From NCBI GenBank assembly GCA_002348465.1, contig DEBI01000041.1:1-5151 (forward strand): a DNA stretch of 5,151 nt, given 5' to 3'. Within the stretch, counting starts at the first letter, position 1. Each line of letters opens with the position of its first letter. The position numbers and the translations under genes are program-made. Below, in pieces: positions 1 to 5,151 of this stretch. The DNA is from Gemmatimonadales bacterium UBA2960 (GTDB taxonomy: Bacteria > Gemmatimonadota > Gemmatimonadetes > Longimicrobiales > Gaopeijiaceae). The notes beneath the pieces were generated by a model. It had not been told where the DNA came from. It saw nothing but the letters and a program-made list of their open reading frames with translations, and did not search any database.

Positions 1-839
1 ATATCAGAATTTGCACTATCGTCGTCCTGCTCAACTTCGAAGATCATCTCCACGTCCGGAGAGAGCTCGGGCAATGGATCAACAGTCGATTCCTCTACAG
101 AGCATGTGACATCTTGAGGGCTTTCCTCCTCCTTTGCCCACTCTGGCTCCATACCCTCGACTGGAAGCACGACCTGGTTCGCAAGCTCACGCTCACGTTG
201 ATCCGCAAGTGCCTGCGCTGCCACTTCCCGACCGCGATCAGCAACGACTTTCATCGTTCGACCAGCGGCGTCACCACCGACCATAAACCCTCGCCCCACC
301 GATCTCAGGGGATTCCACCCCAAAGTTGTTACACTGAGAGCAACAAACGCAGTCGTCGTGACCACCGTGCCTCCCACCACTCCAAGTAATCCGACTAGAG
401 GATGCCCTAAAGTCATGCCGATCCACCCCGCGGACACTGGTGACTGTGTCGCGATCCAAGTAGCAATAGGGACGAGAAAAAGCATTCCAAAAAACAGGAG
501 CCCAAAGCGCAAAGCCCTCGAGGAAACCATCCACCCACCCAGTTGCAGCCCGAGGAAAATCACCACCACTGGTACTATGACCGACGCGACACCTACCACG
601 GAAAACAAAATGTCGCGAATCGTAACGCCAAAGACCCCCACCATGTTGCCTGAAGGGAACCACTCTAAACTGCGTGATCCAAATAGCTCAGCCGGAAAAA
701 GTGAGAGCAAAAAAAGAACGGCGACCCCGAGCGCCGCTACCGCCGCGATCTCTCGCCGTTGCTCTCGAGACAGCAAGCTTTTCCCACCCTTGTTCTTCTT
801 TGATCGCCCCCTCTTCGAGGTCTTATTCTTCGAGGTCAC
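1..839 (-). CDS. ftsK: DNA translocase FtsK, N-terminal membrane part (partial, runs off left edge)
   Basis: Only the first 279 codons are in the window. The frame is open from a GTG at 839 to position 1. The start of the protein is very basic (Lys/Arg-rich, residues 4-29), followed by four hydrophobic segments at about 31-48, 76-100, 109-130 and 143-173. Between the first two lies NMVGVFG (65-71), matching the Asn-x-x-Gly-x-x-Gly stretch common in FtsK/SpoIIIE 4TM domains. After the last helix come NPLRSVGRGF (176-185) and a long acidic, Pro/Glu-rich linker from about 205. This layout is the FtsK N-terminus, which anchors the ATPase at the division septum. The RecA-like motor and gamma domain would lie left of position 1 and cannot be checked. 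GTG is chosen because a TTG at 857 has no ribosome site and the next internal ATG would remove the first helix. A GGAGA lies 11 bases upstream, inside the end of comB. Family call is firm, but a SpoIIIE-type name is equally possible. Confidence 0.82.
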   Translation of the reverse strand, partial: MTSKNKTSKRGRSKKNKGGKSLLSREQRREIAAVAALGVAVLFLLSLFPAELFGSRSLEWFPSGNMVGVFGVTIRDILFSVVGVASVIVPVVVIFLGLQLGGWMVSSRALRFGLLFFGMLFLVPIATWIATQSPVSAGWIGMTLGHPLVGLLGVVGGTVVTTTAFVALSVTTLGWNPLRSVGRGFMVGGDAAGRTMKVVADRGREVAAQALADQRERELANQVVLPVEGMEPEWAKEEESPQDVTCSVEESTVDPLPELSPDVEMIFEVEQDDDSANSD

Positions 840-846
840 TCTCCGA

Positions 847-1581
847 TCATTCTCCAACTCGGGTGATCGACTGGTCTACCATCTCCACCAGAACATCATG
901 GCGATCGACGTCTGCACATAGTGCGAGATCATCCTCTAGACCCACTCCGATCACGGCGCGCCCCGCAGCGGAGAGACTCAGGAAACGCTTGGTTGGCTTT
1001 CGGGCTTGAGCAAACGCACGGACCGCCCGCGCGGCGTCATTCAATTCGGGATCTTCATCTTTCTTCGATTCTGGACCTGCTAGGACCCTTTCAATGAGGT
1101 GCCCTGCACACAAAGCATCGTCCAGAGAAAAAGTATCCTCATGTCCTATGCAAATGATGGAGATATGCTCTGCCATCAAAAGCTCTGCCGCCACCGAACC
1201 TAGATTAGTAAGTGCACAAGGGAGGACTCGATCACCTTCCTGCGCCAGCCGCAATGCTCTGGTGACATGCGCTATATTCATTACAACCTTTTTGCCCGCG
1301 ACCACGTCGCTCGTGAACTCGTGCGGCGAGTTCCCTAAATCGAAACCCTCCACTTTCTCTGCTTTTCGCTCTCCACAAAGCAGGGAATCCTCCCGACCGA
1401 GGGACGAAACAAGCTTCACCGCATCCTCTGTTGATTCGGTTGGGAAAATCTCTCGCGCGCCATTCGCCAGCGCTTCAACAATCGTCGTAGTCGCTCTTAA
1501 AACATCTATCACTACGACCGTGGACCCAGAGAGCTCGGTTCCATCCACTTCCGGGACAGTGAAGTACGTATCTATCCTCAT
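847..1581 (-). CDS. comB: ComB-family 2-phosphosulfolactate phosphatase, with divergent core motif
   Basis: A complete 244-residue protein, the usual size for ComB (COG2045). Characterised ComB removes phosphate from 2-phosphosulfolactate to give sulfolactate, a step of coenzyme M synthesis in methanogens. Bacterial homologues are widespread and their true substrate is often untested. Seen here: VVIDVLRATTT (23-33), the family's hallmark N-terminal motif; CGERKAEKVEGFDLGNSP (69-86); Asn126 in a TNLGSVAA segment; SLDDALCAG (152-160); and a C-terminal GLEDDLALCADVDRHDV (214-230). Odd: the block normally reading about TTTNGTRA is NIAHVTRA (102-109), and the usual Gly-rich turn near 146-149 reads GHED. 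No frameshift explains this. The ATG shares its A with the last base of the accC TAA stop (TAATG), so translation is probably coupled. The upstream AAGGA is 12 bases from the ATG, which is weak. It is a soluble cytoplasmic enzyme with no signal peptide. Family membership is firm; activity on the classical substrate is doubtful. Confidence 0.85.
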   Translation of the reverse strand: MRIDTYFTVPEVDGTELSGSTVVVIDVLRATTTIVEALANGAREIFPTESTEDAVKLVSSLGREDSLLCGERKAEKVEGFDLGNSPHEFTSDVVAGKKVVMNIAHVTRALRLAQEGDRVLPCALTNLGSVAAELLMAEHISIICIGHEDTFSLDDALCAGHLIERVLAGPESKKDEDPELNDAARAVRAFAQARKPTKRFLSLSAAGRAVIGVGLEDDLALCADVDRHDVLVEMVDQSITRVGE

Positions 1582-2936
1582 TAGACCGGCTGATCCTTGG
1601 ACATCACTCTGGCAACAAACCCTGTATCCAGATCCCCTTCTACAAAGTGTTGGTCATCCAAGATCTCGCGGAGAAACGGGATCGTTGTTGGAATTCCTTC
1701 TATGACCATGTGATCGAGCACGTGCCGGGCCCTTACTATGGCCTCCTCGCGAGTCTTGCCACTAACGATCAGCTTCGCAAGCAACGAGTCGTAGTGCGGT
1801 GGGACTCTGTATCCGGCATACACATGCGTATCCAATCGAACCCCTGGGCCACCCGGTGGATGGAAAGCAGTGATGGTACCCGGCCCTGGAGCAAAGTTAC
1901 GATCAGGATCTTCAGCATTGATCCGGAACTCAATCGCGTGCCTCTGATGGACTATCTCACCATCCGGCGCAGCAAGAGGTTCTCCAGCAGCAACCCGGAT
2001 CTGTTCTTTGAGCAGATCGAATCCCGTGGTCACTTCAGTGACCGGATGTTCAACTTGGATCCGCGTATTCATTTCCATAAAGTAAAAGGAGCCATCCTGG
2101 TCGAGGAGAAACTCGACCGTACCTGCGCCGACATAGTCGATCGCCTTCGCTGCGAGCACAGCAGCTGCACCCATCTCAGCTCTCAGTTCTGCTGTCAAAC
2201 CCGGCGATGGAGCTTCCTCTACCAATTTTTGATGACGTCGTTGTATCGAACAGTCACGCTCTCCGAAATGCATCACTCGCCCATGCTGATCGCCGAACAC
2301 CTGGATCTCAACGTGCCGGGGCTTAAGGATACAGCGTTCAAGATAAACGTCAGAGTTCGCAAATGCTGCTCGAGCCTCATTTTGAGCTGCCGCGAAATGC
2401 TTAGGGAATCCATCGACATCCATTGAAACCCTCATGCCCTTCCCACCACCGCCCGCCGACGCCTTGATCATGACAGGGAAACCGATTTCTTCTGCAATTG
2501 GAATCGCCTCCTCCACGGTCGGCACGATTCCATGAGAGCCAGGAACAGTCGGCACTCCGGTTTTCACCATAGTCTCCCTTGCTGTTGCCTTATCACCCAT
2601 AAGACGGATCTGCTCAGGTGTAGGACCAATAAATGTGATGCCTGAGCGAGCGCAGATCTCACTGAATTCGGGATTTTCAGCGAGGAAGCCATAACCGGGG
2701 TGGATCGCCTCCGCACCGGTGACCTCAGCGGCCGCTATGATACGGGGTGCGTTGAGATAGCTCTCTGCAGCCGGGGCAGGACCGATGCAGACATCTTCAT
2801 CTGCGAACCGGACATGAAGGGATTCCCGGTCCGCCTCCGAATAAACAGCTACCGTCTTGACGCCAAGCTCGTGGCAGGCGCGAATGATACGGAGAGCGAT
2901 CTCTCCGCGATTTGCAATTAGTACTTTGTTAAACAA
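1581..2936 (-). CDS. accC: Acetyl-CoA carboxylase, biotin carboxylase subunit
   Basis: This is the ATP-grasp enzyme that carboxylates biotin on AccB using bicarbonate and ATP, the first half-reaction of malonyl-CoA formation for fatty acids. From the TTG at 2936 it is 451 residues, close to E. coli AccC (449), and begins MFNKVLIANRGEIA exactly as the family does. Seen: HPGYGFLAEN (79-88), MGDK (113-116), the Gly-rich ATP loop KASAGGGGKGMR (158-169), HFGERDCSIQRRHQK (223-237), FMEMNTRIQVEHP (286-298) with Glu288, Asn290, Arg292 and Glu296, and Arg338 in FRINAEDP. All expected catalytic and metal ligands are present. An in-frame ATG at 2996 would add 20 residues unlike any AccC and has no ribosome site, whereas TTG has GGAGG seven bases upstream. 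The TAA stop shares a base with the comB ATG. AccA/AccD are not in the window. A pyruvate or propionyl-CoA carboxylase subunit is less likely, given the adjacent stand-alone AccB. Confidence 0.96.
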   Translation of the reverse strand: MFNKVLIANRGEIALRIIRACHELGVKTVAVYSEADRESLHVRFADEDVCIGPAPAAESYLNAPRIIAAAEVTGAEAIHPGYGFLAENPEFSEICARSGITFIGPTPEQIRLMGDKATARETMVKTGVPTVPGSHGIVPTVEEAIPIAEEIGFPVMIKASAGGGGKGMRVSMDVDGFPKHFAAAQNEARAAFANSDVYLERCILKPRHVEIQVFGDQHGRVMHFGERDCSIQRRHQKLVEEAPSPGLTAELRAEMGAAAVLAAKAIDYVGAGTVEFLLDQDGSFYFMEMNTRIQVEHPVTEVTTGFDLLKEQIRVAAGEPLAAPDGEIVHQRHAIEFRINAEDPDRNFAPGPGTITAFHPPGGPGVRLDTHVYAGYRVPPHYDSLLAKLIVSGKTREEAIVRARHVLDHMVIEGIPTTIPFLREILDDQHFVEGDLDTGFVARVMSKDQPV

Positions 2937-3032
2937 ACGGCTGCCTCCGGGACCGCGAACACCCCGAATGCGGCAAGGGAATCGAGTCCATTGCAAACCC
3001 TATGTAGGGGTCTAGTCTGCTAAAGATCTGGA
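2937..3032 (-). other. 96-base accB-accC spacer
   Basis: This is the longest non-coding stretch in an otherwise tightly packed block. On the minus strand it holds a short inverted repeat CCCTA-CA-TAGGG (3009-2998), able to form at best a four-pair hairpin. Further on, CGGG and CCCG segments could pair across an 11-base loop just ahead of the accC ribosome site. There is no run of T after either, so neither looks like an intrinsic terminator. I see no convincing -35/-10 pair. The in-frame ATG at 2996 lies here and would extend AccC, but lacks a ribosome site. It may be a leader controlling accC translation or simply spacer. Confidence 0.5.
2944..2948 (-). promoter_or_regulatory. Ribosome binding site deciding the accC TTG start
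   Basis: On the minus strand this reads GGAGG, a near-perfect Shine-Dalgarno core. Seven bases separate it from the TTG at 2936, an ideal distance. No comparable site precedes the in-frame ATG at 2996. This is the main reason for calling accC from TTG, together with the protein then starting at the family's normal N-terminus. Confidence 0.8.
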
Positions 3033-3506
3033 TCAACTAGGATCGACGCGAAACAACACCTGACCGAATTCAACGGGCTGTGCGTCTTCAATGCAGATCT
3101 CAGTGATGGTACCGGAAACTTCACACTCCAGCTCATTCATCAGTTTCATGGCTTCTATGATGCAAAGGGTCTCTCCCGGTGAAACTTTCGAGCCGACATC
3201 TACGTAGGGTGAAGTGTCCGGTGCTGGCGAACGATAGAAGGTTCCCACCATCGGTGATGTCACCTCAATCAGGTTACTGGCAGGGGCCCTCTCTTCCTCT
3301 TCTAGGGGCGTAACTACTTGAGCGTCATCTGAGGCGGCCCCAGCCAACACAGGCGCGGGAGCTGATATTCCGGGAAAAGTAGCGCCACCATACGGAGGCG
3401 TTTTCGAGAGGCTGACCCGGGTACCCGTGCGTTCGATCTCCAGCGAATCAACACCGCTGTTGTCGAATACTCGTATTAGACGTTCGATGAATTCGAGGTC
3501 GATCAT
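3033..3506 (-). CDS. accB: Acetyl-CoA carboxylase, biotin carboxyl carrier protein (BCCP)
   Basis: The 157-residue protein carries the biotin that AccC charges with CO2 and the carboxyltransferase discharges onto acetyl-CoA. E. coli AccB is 156 residues. Three parts are visible: an N-terminal helix/strand region (1-35, with FIERLIRVFDNSG and SLEIERTGTRVSLSK typical of BCCP), a Pro/Ala- and Glu-rich flexible linker (about 36-78), and the biotinyl domain (80-155). In the last, SPMVGTFYRSPAPD (84-97) and the biotinylation motif EAMKLMNE (118-125) place the modified lysine at Lys121. The ATG overlaps the efp stop by four bases (ATGA), with AGGGTG five bases upstream inside the end of efp, so translation is likely coupled to efp. 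accC follows after 96 bases. A stand-alone BCCP next to accC fits the bacterial multi-subunit acetyl-CoA carboxylase. Biotinylation would need a BirA ligase encoded elsewhere. The call is very secure. Confidence 0.97.
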   Translation of the reverse strand: MIDLEFIERLIRVFDNSGVDSLEIERTGTRVSLSKTPPYGGATFPGISAPAPVLAGAASDDAQVVTPLEEEERAPASNLIEVTSPMVGTFYRSPAPDTSPYVDVGSKVSPGETLCIIEAMKLMNELECEVSGTITEICIEDAQPVEFGQVLFRVDPS

Positions 3507-4069
3507 GAGTTCACCCTAGAGAGGTACTTTTCTTCACGGCGGTCGATCTTAAGAACGTCCCCTTCTTCAACGAATAGTGGGACATTGATTACTGCACCCG
3601 TCTCAAGTGTTGCAGGCTTGGTCGCACCTTGCGCGGTATCGCCCTTAAATCCCGGATCTGTCTGAGTGACTTTCAACTCCACGAACTGAGGAAGCTCTAC
3701 ACTGATAACCTTCTCATCGTGAACCAATCCCTCGCATGCCATGTTTTCTTTAAGAAACTTCAGCTGTTCTGCGCCAACCAGATCGCGTGGAATCGGGATC
3801 ATATCAAAGGTATTCACGTCCATAAAATAGTAGAGTTCACCGTCAGTATAAGAATAATTAACCGGACGACGCTCTAGACGAACATCCTTCACTTTTTCAC
3901 CGGCCCGATAAGTCTTGTCCACCACGGAACCACTCAGGACGTTCTTCAGTTTCGTCCGAACGAACGCCCCGCCTTTGCCGGGTTTAACGTGCTGAAAGTA
4001 GGTAATGGACCAGAGATCTCCGTCGATCTCAATTACCATCCCATTGCGGAAATCCGCAGTACTGGCCAT
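3503..4069 (-). CDS. efp: Translation elongation factor P
   Basis: EF-P binds between the P and E sites of the ribosome and relieves stalling at consecutive prolines. The 188-residue length is normal. The N-terminal KOW-like domain (about 1-62) has the tip loop HVKPGKGGAF (27-36), with Lys32 where E. coli Lys34 and B. subtilis Lys32 are modified. Having Lys rather than Arg argues against the rhamnosylated (EarP) type. No modification enzyme is present, so whether it is lysylated, aminopentanolated or unmodified cannot be told. Two OB-fold domains follow (about 66-128 and 130-186). The C-terminal one matches the EF-P signature from Lys151 to Gly170, starting KPATLETG, and ends EKYLSRV. The chosen ATG gives the normal N-terminus ADFRNGM, with a weak GAGAG nine bases upstream. 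aroQ ends 35 bases upstream, and the stop overlaps the accB start by four bases. The order efp-accB-accC is common in bacteria. Confidence 0.97.
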   Translation of the reverse strand: MASTADFRNGMVIEIDGDLWSITYFQHVKPGKGGAFVRTKLKNVLSGSVVDKTYRAGEKVKDVRLERRPVNYSYTDGELYYFMDVNTFDMIPIPRDLVGAEQLKFLKENMACEGLVHDEKVISVELPQFVELKVTQTDPGFKGDTAQGATKPATLETGAVINVPLFVEEGDVLKIDRREEKYLSRVNS

Positions 4070-4104
4070 TCAAGTCGTCTCTCTTCAAGTCTTTGTAACG
4101 GGAA

Positions 4105-4539
4105 TCAGCTTTCTAGTTGGGCGAGCAGTCCCCTGAGTCCTAAAAGATAGCTCTGGACGCCAAAGCCATAAACCACGCCCGACGCCACTGGTGCCAAGTA
4201 TGAGTGACGACGGAAACGCTCGCGACTCGAGATATTCGACAGGTGACATTCAACGAATGGACGATCGACACCGGTCAAGGCGTCCCGCAGTGCAACCGAT
4301 GTATGTGTGTATGATCCAGGATTAATCAGGAACCCGTCCACTCGTTTAGCCGCCTCCTCGATGTAATCGAGAAGCTCCCCTTCATGATTGGACTGGAAGA
4401 CCTCGATCTCAGCAGCCATCTCGTCCGCGAGTGCAGCCAGCACGTCATTCACATCATCAAGAGTATCAGAACCGTACACCTCGGGCTCTCGTTTGCCGAG
4501 CAGTCTGAGATTAGGGCCATGGATTACAGCGATCTTCAT
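4105..4539 (-). CDS. aroQ: Type II 3-dehydroquinate dehydratase
   Basis: This enzyme removes water from 3-dehydroquinate to give 3-dehydroshikimate, step three of the shikimate pathway to aromatic amino acids. The 144-residue length is typical of the small type II enzyme, which works as a dodecamer. Seen: HGPNLRLLGKREPEVYG (7-23), with Asn10, the lid Arg17 and catalytic base Tyr22; FQSNHEGEL (48-56); NPGSYTHTSVALRDAL (73-88), with Asn73; ECHLSNISSRERFRRHS (97-113), with catalytic His99 and Arg110; and the Gly-rich VYGFGVQSYLLGL near the C-terminus. All catalytic residues known from the M. tuberculosis enzyme have counterparts. The ATG overlaps the upstream gene's TGA by four bases, and GGAGG lies 10 bases ahead of it inside that gene. 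efp follows 35 bases downstream. In Bacillus a pepP-like peptidase gene lies between aroQ and efp; here there is none. Very secure call. Confidence 0.97.
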   Translation of the reverse strand: MKIAVIHGPNLRLLGKREPEVYGSDTLDDVNDVLAALADEMAAEIEVFQSNHEGELLDYIEEAAKRVDGFLINPGSYTHTSVALRDALTGVDRPFVECHLSNISSRERFRRHSYLAPVASGVVYGFGVQSYLLGLRGLLAQLES

Positions 4540-5151
4540 TTTTCATCGGCCTCCCATCCTAATAGCTTGTCGAAGTATTGGTCGATCTTTTCTGGCTCGA
4601 CTCCGCCAATACTGACTGGGGGCTCACCATCCTCTCTGTCAGATGAACTAAGTGGTCTTGCGGCGGATTGATCTATCTTGCTGCCGTCACCAAGGTACGC
4701 AGCTTGAACCCCAACCCCTCCCACATAAAAAGACCCTGGCTCCGCTGACCCATTGTTAAGGTTTTCTTTGTTCCCATTATCTGATAAAGATACGGTGTCC
4801 TTCATAACGGGCTGCACGCTACCAGTCGGAGTCTGATCTCCCGCTATCGAACAAAGTATGCCCTCGAGTTCAGCGATTCGGGCGCTGAGGTCCGTAGCAT
4901 CGGACTGCGCCGAATTCAGGTGACGATATACGTGTAGTGCTTGGTCCACAAAGCCTTGCGAAAAGTAGAGCTCGGCTAGGGTCCGAGTATAGATAGGCTC
5001 TGCGAGACTGGCGGAATGATCTGCATGTGACTCATCCGAGAGCTTGGCTCCAGTAGCGACCGCCGACTCCTCAGGCTCGCACTCGAGGGGGTTCGCCACC
5101 CTGTCCGCGAGCACCGACTCATGATCATTCTCGATGACAACGTGATGAAGC
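4536..5151 (-). CDS. Uncharacterised acidic protein with a TPR-like hairpin (partial, runs off right edge)
   Basis: The frame is open to the right edge, giving 204 C-terminal residues. A GTG at 5114 is a possible start, but the frame continues above it without a stop, so a longer gene truncated by the window is more likely. Using fragment numbering: residues 1-50 are acidic and of low complexity. Residues 54-82 (TLAELYFSQGFVDQALHVYRHL within it) match one TPR repeat, with the Ala, Leu-Tyr, Gly and Ala-x-x-x-Tyr positions in place. DLSARIAELEG (87-97) continues as a helix. Residues 102-185 are Ser/Gly/Asn/Asp-rich and probably disordered, and a short amphipathic-looking segment EKIDQYFDKLLGWE (187-200) ends the protein. 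No enzyme motif, signal peptide or membrane segment is visible. A TPR suggests protein-protein contacts; the partner is unknown. Its TGA overlaps the aroQ ATG, placing it in the same transcript. I do not recognise the family beyond the TPR. Confidence 0.72.
   Translation of the reverse strand, partial: LHHVVIENDHESVLADRVANPLECEPEESAVATGAKLSDESHADHSASLAEPIYTRTLAELYFSQGFVDQALHVYRHLNSAQSDATDLSARIAELEGILCSIAGDQTPTGSVQPVMKDTVSLSDNGNKENLNNGSAEPGSFYVGGVGVQAAYLGDGSKIDQSAARPLSSSDREDGEPPVSIGGVEPEKIDQYFDKLLGWEADEK
4550..4554 (-). promoter_or_regulatory. aroQ ribosome binding site inside the upstream gene
   Basis: On the minus strand this reads GGAGG, 10 bases before the aroQ ATG at 4539. It lies within the final codons of the upstream TPR-like gene, which encode GWEADEK. 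With the ATGA stop/start overlap, aroQ translation is probably coupled to the upstream gene yet also able to start on its own. Confidence 0.65.

Noticed and set aside
271..663. Minus-strand open frame of 130 codons within ftsK
   Set aside because: It is in a different frame from the FtsK reading, has no hydrophobic helices and no known motif, and starts and ends inside the ftsK coding region.
358..921. Plus-strand open frame of 187 codons opposite ftsK and the end of comB
   Set aside because: Its product is low-complexity Pro/Thr/Arg/Ser, typical of an antisense shadow. The minus-strand frame gives four membrane helices with the FtsK pattern.
1094..1705. Plus-strand open frame of 203 codons opposite comB
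   Set aside because: Antisense to an intact ComB-family gene; the translation is Ser/Thr/Ala-rich without motifs.
1840..1863. Pro-Pro-Gly motif in AccC next to the efp gene, as a possible EF-P dependence link
   Set aside because: This proline-rich turn is common in biotin carboxylases, and such motifs occur in many proteins, so the neighbourhood proves nothing.
1647..2426. Long open frame on the plus strand opposite accC (259 codons)
   Set aside because: It lies entirely antisense to accC, whose protein matches its family throughout. The plus-strand translation is rich in Cys, Arg and Ser with no recognisable motif.
2937..2996. 20-codon N-terminal extension of AccC from the ATG at 2996
   Set aside because: No ribosome site before the ATG, an Arg/Gly/Pro-rich peptide unlike AccC, and a better TTG start with GGAGG at the correct distance.
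2998..3009. Inverted repeat CCCTA/TAGGG as a possible terminator or operator
   Set aside because: At most a four-pair stem with a four-base loop and no following T run; it may be chance.
4070..4091. Direct repeat GACTTGA, two copies on the minus strand ahead of efp
   Set aside because: Only seven bases, two copies, no further copies noticed; likely chance.
4489..4521. Arg12 in AroQ where many enzymes have Asn (NLNLLG)
   Set aside because: That position varies in the family, for example in M. tuberculosis AroQ, and the catalytic residues Asn10, Arg17 and Tyr22 are all present.

Overview
The window is a compact block of bacterial housekeeping genes, all on the minus strand. Transcription runs from the right edge (5151) to the left edge (1). 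There are seven protein genes, the outer two cut by the window ends, and no RNA gene, mobile element, CRISPR array or clear terminator. Base composition looks mid-range, with GC in the low-to-mid fifties by eye. FtsK, type II dehydroquinase, AccB/AccC and bacterial EF-P mark this as bacterial chromosome. The efp-accB-accC core with a nearby aroQ is known from Firmicutes and several other phyla. The added comB and ftsK, the style of the ComB and TPR proteins and the base composition make me think of a Gemmatimonadota-like lineage. That assignment is an inference made without a search and is weak.

Layout in the direction of transcription: (1) 5151-4536, C-terminal part of an acidic protein with one TPR-like helical hairpin, function unknown; (2) 4539-4105, aroQ, 3-dehydroquinate dehydratase of the shikimate pathway; (3) 4069-3503, efp, elongation factor P; (4) 3506-3033, accB, biotin carboxyl carrier protein; (5) 2936-1581, accC, biotin carboxylase, probably starting at TTG behind a strong GGAGG; (6) 1581-847, comB-family 2-phosphosulfolactate phosphatase; (7) 839-1, the four-helix membrane N-terminus of an FtsK-type DNA translocase.

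The genes are packed like one operon. TPR gene/aroQ and efp/accB overlap by four bases (ATGA), accC/comB share one base (TAATG), and comB/ftsK are seven bases apart with a four-codon mini-ORF bridging them. Only aroQ-efp (35 bases) and accB-accC (96 bases) have real spacers. AccB and AccC are partners: AccC carboxylates biotin on Lys121 of AccB for malonyl-CoA synthesis. EF-P, AroQ and FtsK serve translation, aromatic synthesis and chromosome segregation, so the grouping joins growth functions and is not a single pathway.

I see no new multi-gene system here. The points most worth a second look are a ComB homologue whose usually conserved TTNGT-type block is replaced, the long accB-accC spacer with its non-ATG start, and the uncharacterised TPR protein at the head of the visible operon.
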